From assembly GCF_014204895.1 (NCBI RefSeq), contig NZ_JACHMF010000001.1, forward strand, positions 5,828,001 through 5,892,000: a stretch of 64,000 nucleotides of DNA, given 5' to 3'. Shown one piece after another: positions 34,779-44,129 of the stretch. How positions within the stretch are numbered: position 1 is the first letter of the stretch; each line of letters opens with the position of its first letter. A model generated the notes under the pieces. It saw only the letters and a program-made list of their open reading frames with translations. It was not told the DNA's origin and did not search any database. The translations under genes and the position numbers were made by a program. Origin of the DNA: Paractinoplanes abujensis. Lineage in GTDB: Bacteria > Actinomycetota > Actinomycetes > Mycobacteriales > Micromonosporaceae.

Positions 34779-36395
34779 TCAGACGCCCAGGAGGGTGCGC
34801 AGGTGGCGGGGTGGCGGGGAGCCATGGGCGAGCATGGCGTCGTGCCAGGCCTTGGGGGTGGCGCCGAACGGGCGGGCCGCGGCGATGGCCGCCACCTCGG
34901 TGTAGCCGACGAAGTAGGTCGAGAGCTGGGTCGATGTGAGCAACGCGCGGCGCCACTTGCCGGCGGCCTCGCCCTCCTCCTGGAAGCCGGCCCCCGTCAT
35001 CAAGGCCATCGCCTCGGCTTCGGGCAGGTCGTCACAGTGGACGAGCTGGTCGATGATCGCGTTGAGGCTCATCCGCAGTTGCATCTTGAGCTGCTGCAGG
35101 CGCACCGGCAGGCCACCGAAGCCCAGGTCGGCCATCGCCTCCTCGGTGTAGACCGCCCAGCCCTCGACGAACGGGCCCGACCAGCCGAGCGCGCGCACCC
35201 TGGTCGCCGCCCGGAAACGCCGCGCGTGGGCGATCTGCAGGAAGTGGCCGGGCATCGCCTCGTGCACGGTCAGGTCGCGGATCATGTGGTCGTTGTATTC
35301 GCGGTAGAACGACTCGACGCGCTCGGCCGGCCAGTCGGACGGCGTCGGCGAGATGCAGTAGAAGGTGGGCACGTCGGCCGTCTCGAGCGGGCCCGGCGGG
35401 TCGCAATAGGCCACGGCGACGCCGCGCGCGAACTCCGGCATCTCCTCGATGACGCAGGGATCGTCGAGCAGCGTGACGACGTCGTGCTCGCGGACGAACT
35501 CGGTGGCCTCGGCCATCGTGACCTTGGCCAGGTCGAGAATGGTGTCGTCGGACGGATGCTGCGCGCCCAGGCTGTCGAGGGCCCGGCGCACCGTCTCGTC
35601 GGTGGCGGGGCCACCGGTCAGCTCGGCGGCCGCCTCCCGCAGGCTCTCGCCGACCCGTTCCAGATTGGCCCGGGCCCGGGACAGCACCTCGGCCGCGGGC
35701 AGCTCGGTGTCGAGCGTGTGCCACAGGCGGGCCTCCCACAGCCGGCGGCCCAGCCGCGGGTCGCGGCCGGGCTCGCCGCTGTCGACCCGGGCGCGCAGCC
35801 AGCCGTCGAACTCCTCGAGCGCCTTGAGCGCGGCCGCCGAGGACGGCTCGACGGCGCCGCGCATGCCCGGCTCCTGCTCGAGCAGGGCAGGCAGCTCGTC
35901 CCGGATCAGCGCGGCCGTGCCCGCGAACTGACCGATCGCCGTCTCGGCGTGGATGCGCGGCACGTCCCGCAGCACCGCCCGGGCCGTGGCCAGCGCGTCG
36001 GGAATCGCCGCCAGCCGGCCCCCCAGGCCGGCCAGCCTCTCCTCGGCCGGGGCGAACTGGCGGGAGATCAGCGCGTGCAGCAGCGGGCCGGGGTTGTGCT
36101 CCAGCGGATTCCACTCGTGCTCCCGCACGTCGCCCAGCTCGAACAGGCCACGCTCGGCCATCGCGCTCAGAATGGCGTGGTCGACCTGATCCTCCGGGTC
36201 GAGCGCGTCGGCATCGACACCGGAGAGCGCGTCGGTCGCGTCGCGGAGCATGGCGACCTGAGCGTCGACCGCGCCCGGGGACAGGTCGGGCAGGCGGTCG
36301 TCGAACCGGTGGTCACCCGCATAGGTGGCCAGCCCGGGGTTGCTTTCGAGCAGGGCGTCGACGATGCGCTCGGCGAGCGGTACGAACTCCGGCAT
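34779..36395 (-). CDS. DUF885 family protein (probable zinc-dependent hydrolase)
   Basis: The 538-aa protein belongs to DUF885. The metal motif HEAMPGH, of HExxxGH form, lies at about residue 375 (DLTVHEAMPGHFLQ). A downstream Glu occurs in FVEGWAVYTEE, a layout of M1/M32-like metallopeptidases. The rest is helical. No signal peptide is seen, so it is probably cytoplasmic. The ATG at 36395 is used; an ATG at 36425 has no ribosome site. It follows mazG on the same strand by about 10 bases. The substrate, probably a peptide, is not known. Confidence 0.88.
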   Translation of the reverse strand: MPEFVPLAERIVDALLESNPGLATYAGDHRFDDRLPDLSPGAVDAQVAMLRDATDALSGVDADALDPEDQVDHAILSAMAERGLFELGDVREHEWNPLEHNPGPLLHALISRQFAPAEERLAGLGGRLAAIPDALATARAVLRDVPRIHAETAIGQFAGTAALIRDELPALLEQEPGMRGAVEPSSAAALKALEEFDGWLRARVDSGEPGRDPRLGRRLWEARLWHTLDTELPAAEVLSRARANLERVGESLREAAAELTGGPATDETVRRALDSLGAQHPSDDTILDLAKVTMAEATEFVREHDVVTLLDDPCVIEEMPEFARGVAVAYCDPPGPLETADVPTFYCISPTPSDWPAERVESFYREYNDHMIRDLTVHEAMPGHFLQIAHARRFRAATRVRALGWSGPFVEGWAVYTEEAMADLGFGGLPVRLQQLKMQLRMSLNAIIDQLVHCDDLPEAEAMALMTGAGFQEEGEAAGKWRRALLTSTQLSTYFVGYTEVAAIAAARPFGATPKAWHDAMLAHGSPPPRHLRTLLGV

Positions 36396-36405
36396 GCCGT
36401 GAAAC

Positions 36406-37374
36406 CTACTCGGCCGGTCCGACATTTTTGGGCTCCGCCGCCCGTACGGCCTCCGCGTACTCCAGCGCCGCGCGCCGCAAGGCCTGCTCGGCGTCGCCGC
36501 CCTCGGCCACGATCCGCAGCAGCCGCGCGCCGAGGTCGGTCCCCTCCGGCAACGGCACGTCGAGCCCGGCCCGATCCGTACGGTGAAGGATCTTGGCGGC
36601 CAGGGCGAGGGCGGGCTGGCTCAGTGCGATGCCGTCGAGCACCGAGTCGCGGGTCTTCTCGGCCTTCTTGATGCTCTCCCAGTTGCGGGTGATCTCCTCG
36701 ATGTCGGTCACCTCGACCCCCGAGAACACGTGCGGGTTGCGCCGGATCATCTTGTCGACCAGGTCACCCGCGACGTCGTCGACGTTCCAGGCCTCGTCCG
36801 CGGGCAGTTCCTCGGCCAGCCGGGCGTGCAGCACGACCTGCAGCAGCACGTCGCCCAGCTCCTCGCGCAGCGCGTCGGTGTCGTCGGCCTCGATCGCGTC
36901 GTACGCCTCGTAACTCTCCTCGAGCAGATACGGAGCGAGCGAGCGGTGGGTCTGGGCCCGCTTCCAGGGGTCGCCGCCCGGGGAGGCCAGCCGGTCCATC
37001 ACCGCCACGGCGTCGAGCAGCCGCGCCCCCGGCGGATCCCACGACCCGTAGATGAGTTCGAGCTCGGCCAGACCCGGCTCCCGCGCCAGCCGCAACCCCA
37101 AACTGCGTGCGAACGACTCGTCCCCGGTCGGCCCGGCCAGCCAGACCACCGCGGCGTCCTGCTGCCCCGCCGCGGTCGCCAGCTCGGCGATCAGCAGCTC
37201 GGGATCGCTCTCGACGACGGTGACCGGCACCCCGCTCTTGCGCAGCGCCTCGGCCTGCTCGCTCTCACCACCGGCGAAGACCGGATGCGCCCGCACCACA
37301 TCCCAGGCGGCCGCGGTCAACAGCCCCGCAGGCAGACGCGGCGAGGTGACGAGCAGAAAGATCCGTGCGGTCAT
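36406..37374 (-). CDS. mazG: MazG nucleoside triphosphate pyrophosphohydrolase
   Basis: The 322-aa protein hydrolyses NTPs to NMP and PPi (house-cleaning). The MazG domain has EESYEAYDAIEADDTDALREE at about 155-175, with the metal-binding EExxE and E/D pairs, and LGDVLLQVVLHA directly after. An N-terminal region of about 115 residues (ARIFLLVTSPRLPAGLL) is the extra module seen in actinobacterial MazG. The ATG at 37374 is the first start that gives a sensible N-terminus. Upstream is the SurA-like gene separated by a 400-base gap. Confidence 0.88.
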   Translation of the reverse strand: MTARIFLLVTSPRLPAGLLTAAAWDVVRAHPVFAGGESEQAEALRKSGVPVTVVESDPELLIAELATAAGQQDAAVVWLAGPTGDESFARSLGLRLAREPGLAELELIYGSWDPPGARLLDAVAVMDRLASPGGDPWKRAQTHRSLAPYLLEESYEAYDAIEADDTDALREELGDVLLQVVLHARLAEELPADEAWNVDDVAGDLVDKMIRRNPHVFSGVEVTDIEEITRNWESIKKAEKTRDSVLDGIALSQPALALAAKILHRTDRAGLDVPLPEGTDLGARLLRIVAEGGDAEQALRRAALEYAEAVRAAEPKNVGPAE

Positions 37375-37737
37375 GCCGGCAACTCTGCCACCCCCGGTGT
37401 GCCACCACCTCCCCCACCCACCCTGGGGAGATGTGCGGACGTTACCGCTTGTCAACCCCGCGAACCGGGTTGTCCACAGGCCGCGGCGGCCCTGCTCGCG
37501 AGAGGTCGATCACAGTGCGGGAGCGACCTGATGGAGGGCGGATCGGGGCCGGCTGCCGGGCGCGCCATCAGGCCGGATGAGGAGGCCGCGGCGGGGTAGC
37601 GGGTGAGGCGACGTGCGGCGGGACAAACGGAGCAACGGGCCGGGCGGCAGACCGCGAGGCGGACCGGAGGGGGGGCAGGATCCGGATCGGACGAGCGGGC
37701 GGGGGCGGGCAGGTCAGGGCTGGACCAGGAAACGAAG
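37375..37737. other. non-coding gap before mazG, with one DnaA-box-like site
   Basis: About 360 bases without a gene. TTGTCCACA at 37470-37478 exactly matches the actinobacterial DnaA-box consensus as known from Streptomyces. The rest is purine-biased on the top strand at 37550-37740. I see no promoter or RNA that I could defend. Confidence 0.5.
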
Positions 37738-37768
37738 CGGGCCCGGCCCCAAGAGGGAGCCGGACCCG
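37738..37768 (-). terminator. terminator of mfd-surA
   Basis: CGGGCCCGGC (37738-37747) pairs with GCCGGACCCG (37759-37768) with one mismatch. It lies 18 bases after the stop of the leftward SurA-like gene. No T run follows on the minus strand. Confidence 0.5.
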
Positions 37769-37786
37769 TGGAAGACGCGTGGCCGA

Positions 37787-38533
37787 TCAGGAGACGTCGG
37801 TGACGGTGCTCTTCGTGGACTCGCCCAGGGGGACCTCGACCAGGGGCTTCAGTTGGCCCTGCTGGGTCTGGAACTCCAGGACCGGGATGCCGAGCGGCTG
37901 ATACCGCGGGTTGACCGTGATGTCCATCGTGCTGGTCAGTTCGGCTACTTCTTTGCGCACGGCCGCCGCTGTCTTGACCAGGGCCAGGTTCTCCGCCGGG
38001 AGCTGGGTCTTGAACTGGTCGAACGTCGTGCCCGCGGGGACCTCGTTGGACTGCAGCAGCACGGTGTAGACCTCGCGCAGGTCGTCTTCGGAGGCGTCGG
38101 GCGCGGCGGACTGGACCTTGGTGCGCAGCGCGCGCAGCAGGCCGTCGAATTCGGCGTAGAGCCGGACGTATTCGGCGGTCTGGGGCAGGCGCAGCTGGCT
38201 GGCGTAGTCGGCCAGCGGCAGGTCGGCCGGCAGCGTCACGTTTTCGCGTTCGGCCACGGCGGCCAGCACGTCGTGGCCGACCAGGGTGCGCACGATGTCG
38301 AGGCGGGTGATGGCCAGGGTGGGCGCCGCGCCGGAGGCGTCCGGCTGGCCGGCGGCCGCACTGGTCAGCGCGTCGGACGCGTTGTCCCAGACTTCCTGCA
38401 CCCGGGCCTCGGTGACTTTGGCGCTGTCGCCCACGTAGGCGGCCACGGACGGCTCGGACCGGCAGGCCGAGAGCCCGCCCAGCCCGAGACAGGCAACGAC
38501 GACGATGGATGCCAGTCGGCGAGCACGCTGCAT
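37787..38533 (-). CDS. SurA N-terminal-like lipoprotein
   Basis: The 248-aa lipoprotein has a signal ending in the lipobox LGGLSAC (Cys about residue 23). The mature part is helical and matches the SurA/PpiC N-terminal chaperone region: VAAYVGDSAKVTEARVQEVW, DIVRTLVGHDVLAAVAE and a VYTVLLQSNEVP segment. No parvulin peptidyl-prolyl isomerase domain is visible, so it is a chaperone-like lipoprotein rather than a full SurA. It follows mfd after a short gap of 56 bases and precedes mazG, a conserved actinobacterial order. GAGAGAG precedes the ATG at 38533; GTG 38538 is an alternative. Confidence 0.82.
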   Translation of the reverse strand: MQRARRLASIVVVACLGLGGLSACRSEPSVAAYVGDSAKVTEARVQEVWDNASDALTSAAAGQPDASGAAPTLAITRLDIVRTLVGHDVLAAVAERENVTLPADLPLADYASQLRLPQTAEYVRLYAEFDGLLRALRTKVQSAAPDASEDDLREVYTVLLQSNEVPAGTTFDQFKTQLPAENLALVKTAAAVRKEVAELTSTMDITVNPRYQPLGIPVLEFQTQQGQLKPLVEVPLGESTKSTVTDVS

Positions 38534-38589
38534 GACACTGACTCTCTCACGTCGGTTATGAGCCAGATCACCCGGCCCCGGAAGAACGA

Positions 38590-41500
38590 TCACTTGGCCA
38601 ACGCCGGGGCCGGGACCTCGCCCAGCACGTCCTTGAGGAGCTGGGCGCACCATTCGAGCAGCGCCTGGTCGCGCAGCGGCTCGCCGCCGACGCGGCGGGT
38701 GCTGGGCCGGGGCACGCTCACCTGGTCGGTCGCGTGCTTGTAGACCGAGTCGGGGTGGTAGCGCTTGAGCCGCAGCTGCTTGGAGTCGGGCAGCGGCAGC
38801 GGCGAGAAGCGGATGTGTTTGCCCTGCATCGACACGTCGGTGAGGCCGTAGGCGCGGGCGATCTGCCGGAACCGGGCCACCGCGATGAGGTTGGCCACCT
38901 GGGCCGGCGGCTCGCCGTAGCGGTCGGTCATCTCGGCCACCACTTCGTCCAGTGCGGCGGAGTCGCGGGCTTCGGCCAGTTTCCGATACATCTCGAGGCG
39001 CAGCCGTTCGACCGAGATGTAGTCGACCGGCAGGTGCGCGTCGACCGGCAGATCGATCTTGACCTCGGCCTCCTCCTCGGGACGTTCGCCCTTGAACGCC
39101 GAGACGGCCTCGCCGACCATCCGCACGTACAGGTCGAAACCGACGCCCTCGATGTGGCCGGACTGCTCGCCGCCGAGCAGGTTGCCGGCGCCGCGGATCT
39201 CGAGGTCCTTCATCGCCACGTACATGCCCGCGCCGAGTTCGGTGTGCTGGGCGATGGTGGCCAGCCGCTCGTGGGCCTGCTCGGTGAGCGGCTTCTCGCG
39301 GGGGTAGAGGAAGTACGCGTACGCCCGTTCGCGGCCCCGGCCGACCCGGCCCCGGATCTGGTGCAGCTGGGCCAGGCCGAGCAGGTCGGCCCGTTCGACG
39401 ATCAGCGTGTTGGCGTTCGGGATGTCGATGCCGGATTCGACGATCGTGGTGCAGACCAGCACGTCGAACTCCTTCTCCCAGAAGCCGACCATCACCTTCT
39501 CCAGCTGCTCCTCGCTCATCTGGCCGTGCGCGACCGCGACCCGGGCCTCGGGCACCAGCTCGCGCAGCCGGCGGGCCGCCTTGTCGATCGACTCGACCCG
39601 GTTGTGCAGGTAGAACACCTGGCCGTCGCGGAGCAGCTCGCGGTGGATGGAGGCGGCCACCTGCTTGTCGTCCTGCGCGCCGACGAACGTGAGCACCGGG
39701 TGGCGTTCCTCGGGCGGGGTGGCGATGGTCGACATCTCGCGGATGCCGGTGATGGCCATCTCCAGCGTACGAGGGATGGGGGTGGCCGACATCGTGAGCA
39801 CGTCGACCGAGGCCCGCAACGCCTTGAGCTGCTCCTTGTGCTCGACGCCGAAGCGTTGCTCCTCGTCCACGATGATCAGGCCCAGGTTTTTGAACTTCGT
39901 CGAGTTGGCCAGCAGGCGGTGGGTGCCGATCACGATGTCGGCCGTGCCGTTGGCCGCCTCCTCCAGGGTCAGCCGGGCCTCGGACGGGGTCTGGAACCGG
40001 GACAGCTGCTTGATGGTCACCGGGAACTGGCTCATCCGCTCGGTGAACGTGTTGTAGTGCTGCTGGGCCAGCAGCGTGGTCGGCACGAGCACAGCGACCT
40101 GTTTGCCGTCCTGCACCGCCTTGAAAGCCGCCCGTACGGCGATCTCGGTCTTGCCGTAGCCGACGTCGCCACAGATCAGCCTGTCCATCGGGACCTGCAG
40201 CTCCATGTCGTGCTTGACCTCGATGATGGCCGACATCTGGTCGGGGGTCTCGGTGTAGGGGAAGGCGTCCTCCAGCTCGCGTTGCCACGGCGTGTCGGGA
40301 CCGAACGAGTGGCCCTTGGAGGCTTGGCGGGCCGCGTAGAGCTGAATCAGCTGGGCCGCGATCTCCTTGACCGCCTTCTTGGCCCGCGCCTTGCTCTTCT
40401 GCCAGTCGGCGCCGCCCATCTTGTGCAGCGTGGGCGATTCGCCACCGACGTAGCGAGAGAGCTGGTCGAGCTGGTCGGTCGGCACGTAGAGCCGGTCGCC
40501 GGGCTGGCCCCGCTTGGACGCGGCGTATTCCAGCACGATGTATTCACGGTCGGCGCCGTTGACCGTGCGCTGCACCAGCTCGACGTAACGTCCGATGCCG
40601 TGCTGCTCGTGCACCACGAAGTCGCCCGGCTTGAGCTCGAGCGGGTCGATCGTGTTGCGCCGCCGCGACGGCATCTTGCGCATGTCTTTTGTGGACGCGC
40701 CGCGGCCGCCGGTGATGTCGTTGCCGGTGATCACGGCGAGCTGGGAGGCCGCGTCGACGAAGCCGTGGTTGAGCCCGCCGCAGGTGACGAGCAGCTGGCC
40801 GGGCTCGATCGGGGCCTCGATGGAGTCGGCCGGGGTGACGCCGAGACCCGCGTCGCGCAGCAACTCGGTGGCTCGCTGGGCGGTGCCGTGGCCCTCGAAG
40901 ACCAGCGCGACGGCCCAGCCCGCGGCGGCCCATTCGTGCAGGTCGGCGGCGAGTTTGGCGGTGTCGCCGTGATAGAGCGGCACGGGCTGGGCGGCCAGGG
41001 CCACCGCGTCCCCCAGGTCGGGCGAGACCTCGACCTCGGCCTTCTCCAGCCACGGTTGATCCTCGGCCGGAGAAGGGGTGTCGGCCAGGCCGAACGGCGA
41101 AACCGTCCACCACGGCTGCGAGAGTGTCGCGGCATGCGCCCGTACGTCGGCCAGGGTCTTGAAAGCCACGGCGCCCACGTCGATCGGGGCCTGACCACCG
41201 ACGGCGGCCGCCGCCCACGACGCCTCCAGGAACTCGTCGGACGTACGGGTCAGGTCGTGGGCGCGGGTGCGGATGCGCTCGGGGTCGCAGAGCAGCACGT
41301 GGGTGCCCGCGGGCATGCAGTCGATCAGCAACTCCATGCTGCCGGTGCCGTCGAGCAGGGCCGGGGCCAGCGACTCCATGCCCTCGACGGGGATACCCTC
41401 GGCCAATTTGTCCAGAATCTCGGCCAGCTCGGGGTGGTCAGCCGCGAGAGAAGCCGCCTTGGCCCGGACGTCGGACGTCAGCAGCAGTTCGCGACAGGGC

Positions 41501-42204
41501 GGCGCCCACAGGGACGTCACCGGGTCGATGGTCCGCTGGTCGGCCACGGCGAAGGTGCGGATCTCCTCCACCTCGTCACCCCAGAACTCGACGCGCGACG
41601 GATGCTCGTCGGTGGGCGGGAAGACGTCGAGGATGCCGCCGCGCACGGCGAACTCGCCGCGCTTGGTGACCAGGTCGACCCGCGCGTACGCCATGTCAGC
41701 CAGGCGCCGGGCCACCTCTTCCAGTTCGGCCGAGCCGCCGGTGGTCAACTCGACCGGCTCGAGGTCGCCCAGGCCTTTGAGCTGCGGTTGCAGCACCGAA
41801 CGGACGGGGGCCACGACGACCTGGACCGGGTCGGAGCCGGGGTGGGCCAGCCGGCGCAGCACGGCCAGGCGGCGGCCGACGGTGTCGGAACGGGGCGACA
41901 GCCGCTCGTGCGGCAGCGTCTCCCACGACGGGAAGACGGCGACCCGGGACGGGCTGATCAGGCAGCCCAGCGCGTCGGCCAGGTCGTCGGCCTCGCGGGT
42001 GGTGGCGGTGACGGCCAGCACCGGCCGCCCCGCGCCGCCGATCTCGGCCGCCCCGGCCACGGCGGCCACGACGAACGGCCGCAGCGAGGCGGGTGCAGTG
42101 AGGTCGAGCGCGTCGGACTCGGCGTAGGCCTGGCGCGCCAGGTCGCGCGCGCGGGCGAGACCGCGGTCGCGGAGCGCGGCGGGAATGAGACCGGAGAGCT
42201 GCAT
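38590..42204 (-). CDS. mfd: transcription-repair coupling factor Mfd
   Basis: The 1204-aa ATP-dependent translocase removes stalled RNA polymerase and recruits UvrA. The UvrB-like N-terminal region (about 1-480) is followed by the RNA-polymerase-interacting domain (LKPGDFVVHEQHGIGRY). The RecG-like motor has Walker A CGDVGYGKTEIAVRAA, the DEEQ box IIVDEEQRFGVEHKE and motif VI QIRGRVGRGRERAYAY. The C-terminal TRCF domain ends at LLKDVLGEVPAPALAK. The length is normal for Mfd. The ATG at 42204 is used; a TTG at 42216 is only four codons longer. Confidence 0.96.
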   Translation of the reverse strand: MQLSGLIPAALRDRGLARARDLARQAYAESDALDLTAPASLRPFVVAAVAGAAEIGGAGRPVLAVTATTREADDLADALGCLISPSRVAVFPSWETLPHERLSPRSDTVGRRLAVLRRLAHPGSDPVQVVVAPVRSVLQPQLKGLGDLEPVELTTGGSAELEEVARRLADMAYARVDLVTKRGEFAVRGGILDVFPPTDEHPSRVEFWGDEVEEIRTFAVADQRTIDPVTSLWAPPCRELLLTSDVRAKAASLAADHPELAEILDKLAEGIPVEGMESLAPALLDGTGSMELLIDCMPAGTHVLLCDPERIRTRAHDLTRTSDEFLEASWAAAAVGGQAPIDVGAVAFKTLADVRAHAATLSQPWWTVSPFGLADTPSPAEDQPWLEKAEVEVSPDLGDAVALAAQPVPLYHGDTAKLAADLHEWAAAGWAVALVFEGHGTAQRATELLRDAGLGVTPADSIEAPIEPGQLLVTCGGLNHGFVDAASQLAVITGNDITGGRGASTKDMRKMPSRRRNTIDPLELKPGDFVVHEQHGIGRYVELVQRTVNGADREYIVLEYAASKRGQPGDRLYVPTDQLDQLSRYVGGESPTLHKMGGADWQKSKARAKKAVKEIAAQLIQLYAARQASKGHSFGPDTPWQRELEDAFPYTETPDQMSAIIEVKHDMELQVPMDRLICGDVGYGKTEIAVRAAFKAVQDGKQVAVLVPTTLLAQQHYNTFTERMSQFPVTIKQLSRFQTPSEARLTLEEAANGTADIVIGTHRLLANSTKFKNLGLIIVDEEQRFGVEHKEQLKALRASVDVLTMSATPIPRTLEMAITGIREMSTIATPPEERHPVLTFVGAQDDKQVAASIHRELLRDGQVFYLHNRVESIDKAARRLRELVPEARVAVAHGQMSEEQLEKVMVGFWEKEFDVLVCTTIVESGIDIPNANTLIVERADLLGLAQLHQIRGRVGRGRERAYAYFLYPREKPLTEQAHERLATIAQHTELGAGMYVAMKDLEIRGAGNLLGGEQSGHIEGVGFDLYVRMVGEAVSAFKGERPEEEAEVKIDLPVDAHLPVDYISVERLRLEMYRKLAEARDSAALDEVVAEMTDRYGEPPAQVANLIAVARFRQIARAYGLTDVSMQGKHIRFSPLPLPDSKQLRLKRYHPDSVYKHATDQVSVPRPSTRRVGGEPLRDQALLEWCAQLLKDVLGEVPAPALAK

Positions 42205-42386
42205 CGAAGACCCCAAAGCACGTCAGATAACCCCAACGCCCGGAGGGGGCGGGGGTACGACGGCAAGTTTAGTCCGCCGGTCTGACATTCACCGCCGCCC
42301 CGACAACAACGCACACCATGTCCGACATATGTATCGATAAGCGGGCAATAGTGGCGGCTGCAGAAGGCATTCCCTGGGGAGGAAAC

Positions 42387-44129
42387 GTGCGGATCCTGCT
42401 GCTCGTTACGGCGTTCAACGGTCTCAGTCAGCGGGCCTGGTGTGCCCTGCGCGAGGCCGGGCACGACGTGGGCGTGCAGCTCGCGACGAGCGCGTCCGAC
42501 ATGATTGCCGGGGTTCGGGCGGCCGGCCCCGAGCTGATCCTGTGCCCGTTCCTCAAGGACCGGGTGCCCGCCGAGATCTGGCAGCACTGGCGCACGGTGA
42601 TCATCCACCCGGGTCCGGCCGGCGATCGTGGGCCGTCCTCACTGGACTGGGCGATCGCCGAGCGGGCGCACGTGTGGGGCGTCACGGCTCTGCAGGCGGT
42701 CGAGGAGATGGACGCCGGGCCGATCTGGGCCACCCGCACGTTCGCCATGCCGGCCGCTCCCCCGCGCAAGTCCTCGCTCTACCACGGGCCGGTGGCCGAC
42801 GCCGCCCTGGACTGCATGTTCGAGGTGGTGGCCAAGGCGGCCGACGCCGAGTTCGAGCCGACGCCGGCCGACCAGGCCCCGGCCGAGGCGCCCGGCGCGC
42901 GTCCGCGGCCCCTGATGACCCAGGAGGACCGCGCCTTCGACTGGTCGGACTCGACCGAGCGGATCCTGCGCAGGATCCGGGCCGCCGACGGCGCGCCGGG
43001 CGTCCGCACCGAGATCGCGGGCCTGCCCGTCTTCGCCTACGACGCCACGCCCGGCCTGGCCCGGCACCCGCGTCCGGGTGCGCTGCTGGGTCGCCGGCAG
43101 GGCGCGGTGCTGATCGGCACGGGCGACGGCGCGCTCTGGGTGGGGCATCTGCGCGCGGAAAAGATCAAGCTGCCGGCCACCGTCCTGCTCGGCAAGCGGC
43201 TCAAGGGTGTGCCCCAGTCGCCGCTGCCGATCGGCGTGGAGCCCGAGACCCCGCACGCGTACCGCCAGGTGCGCTACCGCCGTACGGGAAGAATCGGCTG
43301 GCTGGCGTTCGACTTCTACAACGGCGCGATGGCGGCCGGGCACTGCCGCCGCCTGCTGGCCGGGTTGCGCCACGCGGCCGCCCAGGACACCGAGGTGCTG
43401 GTGCTGCGGGGTGGCACCGACGCGTTCAGCAACGGCATCCACCTCAACGTGATCGAGGCCGCGGCCGACCCCGCGGGCAGCGCGTGGGCCAACATCCGGG
43501 CGATCAACGACGTGTGCCGCGAGATCGTCACCTGCACGCGGCAGGTCGTCATTTCCGCGTACGCCGGAAGCGCCGGCGCCGGTGGCGTGATGCTCGGTCT
43601 CGGCGCCGACATCGTGGCCGCCCGCGCGGGGATCGTGCTCAACCCCTACTACGAGATGGGCCTGTACGGCTCCGAGCTGCACACCTTCACGCTGCCGCGG
43701 CGGGTCGGCGAGGAGCAGGCGCAGCGGCTGATCGACGACCGGCTCCCGGTCAGCGCCGACCACGCGGCCATGCTGGGGCTGGTCGACGAGGTCGGGCCGC
43801 GCCACCCCGAGGCGTACACGCAATGGCTGACCGATCTGGCAGAGCGCGAGAGCGAGCCGCGGGCCGCCCGACGCCGCCGTCAGGCCAAGGCCCGCCGCCT
43901 GGCCGCCGAGCGGGTGCCGCTGGAGGTCTTCGAGACGCGCGAGCTGGCCGAGATGAGCCGCGACATGTTCGGCGACCGGTCCGGTTTCGCGGCCGCCCGG
44001 CACGACTTCGTCACCAAGGCCCGGGCCACGTCGACCCCGGAGCGCCTGCGGTTCGCCGCGCCCGCGCCGGTCACCCGGATCGCGGAGCGCCGGCCCGCGG
44101 TGCGCCCGGCCGTGCCCCTGTCCGCCTGA
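42387..44129 (+). CDS. hypX: HypX/HoxX-like protein (formyltransferase plus enoyl-CoA hydratase domains)
   Basis: The 580-aa protein has an N-terminal formyl-THF transferase-like domain (VRILLLVTAFNGLSQRAWC; HPGPAGDRGPSSLDWAI at about 75-90) and a C-terminal crotonase-like domain (about 300-490; LRGGTDAFSNGIHLNVIEAA, AGGVMLGLGADIV). HypX makes the CO ligand of NiFe-hydrogenase from N10-formyl-THF by way of formyl-CoA. No hydrogenase or other hyp gene is in the window. Its stop overlaps the cslA start (TGATG), so it is translated with a glycan operon. The GTG at 42387 has GGGGAGGAA upstream. Its local substrate is therefore an open question. Confidence 0.85.
   Translation: MRILLLVTAFNGLSQRAWCALREAGHDVGVQLATSASDMIAGVRAAGPELILCPFLKDRVPAEIWQHWRTVIIHPGPAGDRGPSSLDWAIAERAHVWGVTALQAVEEMDAGPIWATRTFAMPAAPPRKSSLYHGPVADAALDCMFEVVAKAADAEFEPTPADQAPAEAPGARPRPLMTQEDRAFDWSDSTERILRRIRAADGAPGVRTEIAGLPVFAYDATPGLARHPRPGALLGRRQGAVLIGTGDGALWVGHLRAEKIKLPATVLLGKRLKGVPQSPLPIGVEPETPHAYRQVRYRRTGRIGWLAFDFYNGAMAAGHCRRLLAGLRHAAAQDTEVLVLRGGTDAFSNGIHLNVIEAAADPAGSAWANIRAINDVCREIVTCTRQVVISAYAGSAGAGGVMLGLGADIVAARAGIVLNPYYEMGLYGSELHTFTLPRRVGEEQAQRLIDDRLPVSADHAAMLGLVDEVGPRHPEAYTQWLTDLAERESEPRAARRRRQAKARRLAAERVPLEVFETRELAEMSRDMFGDRSGFAAARHDFVTKARATSTPERLRFAAPAPVTRIAERRPAVRPAVPLSA

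Noticed and set aside
38534..40288. Long minus frame running upstream from the SurA-like gene into mfd
   Set aside because: It is a shadow of mfd in another frame. The lipoprotein signal sets the true start at 38533.
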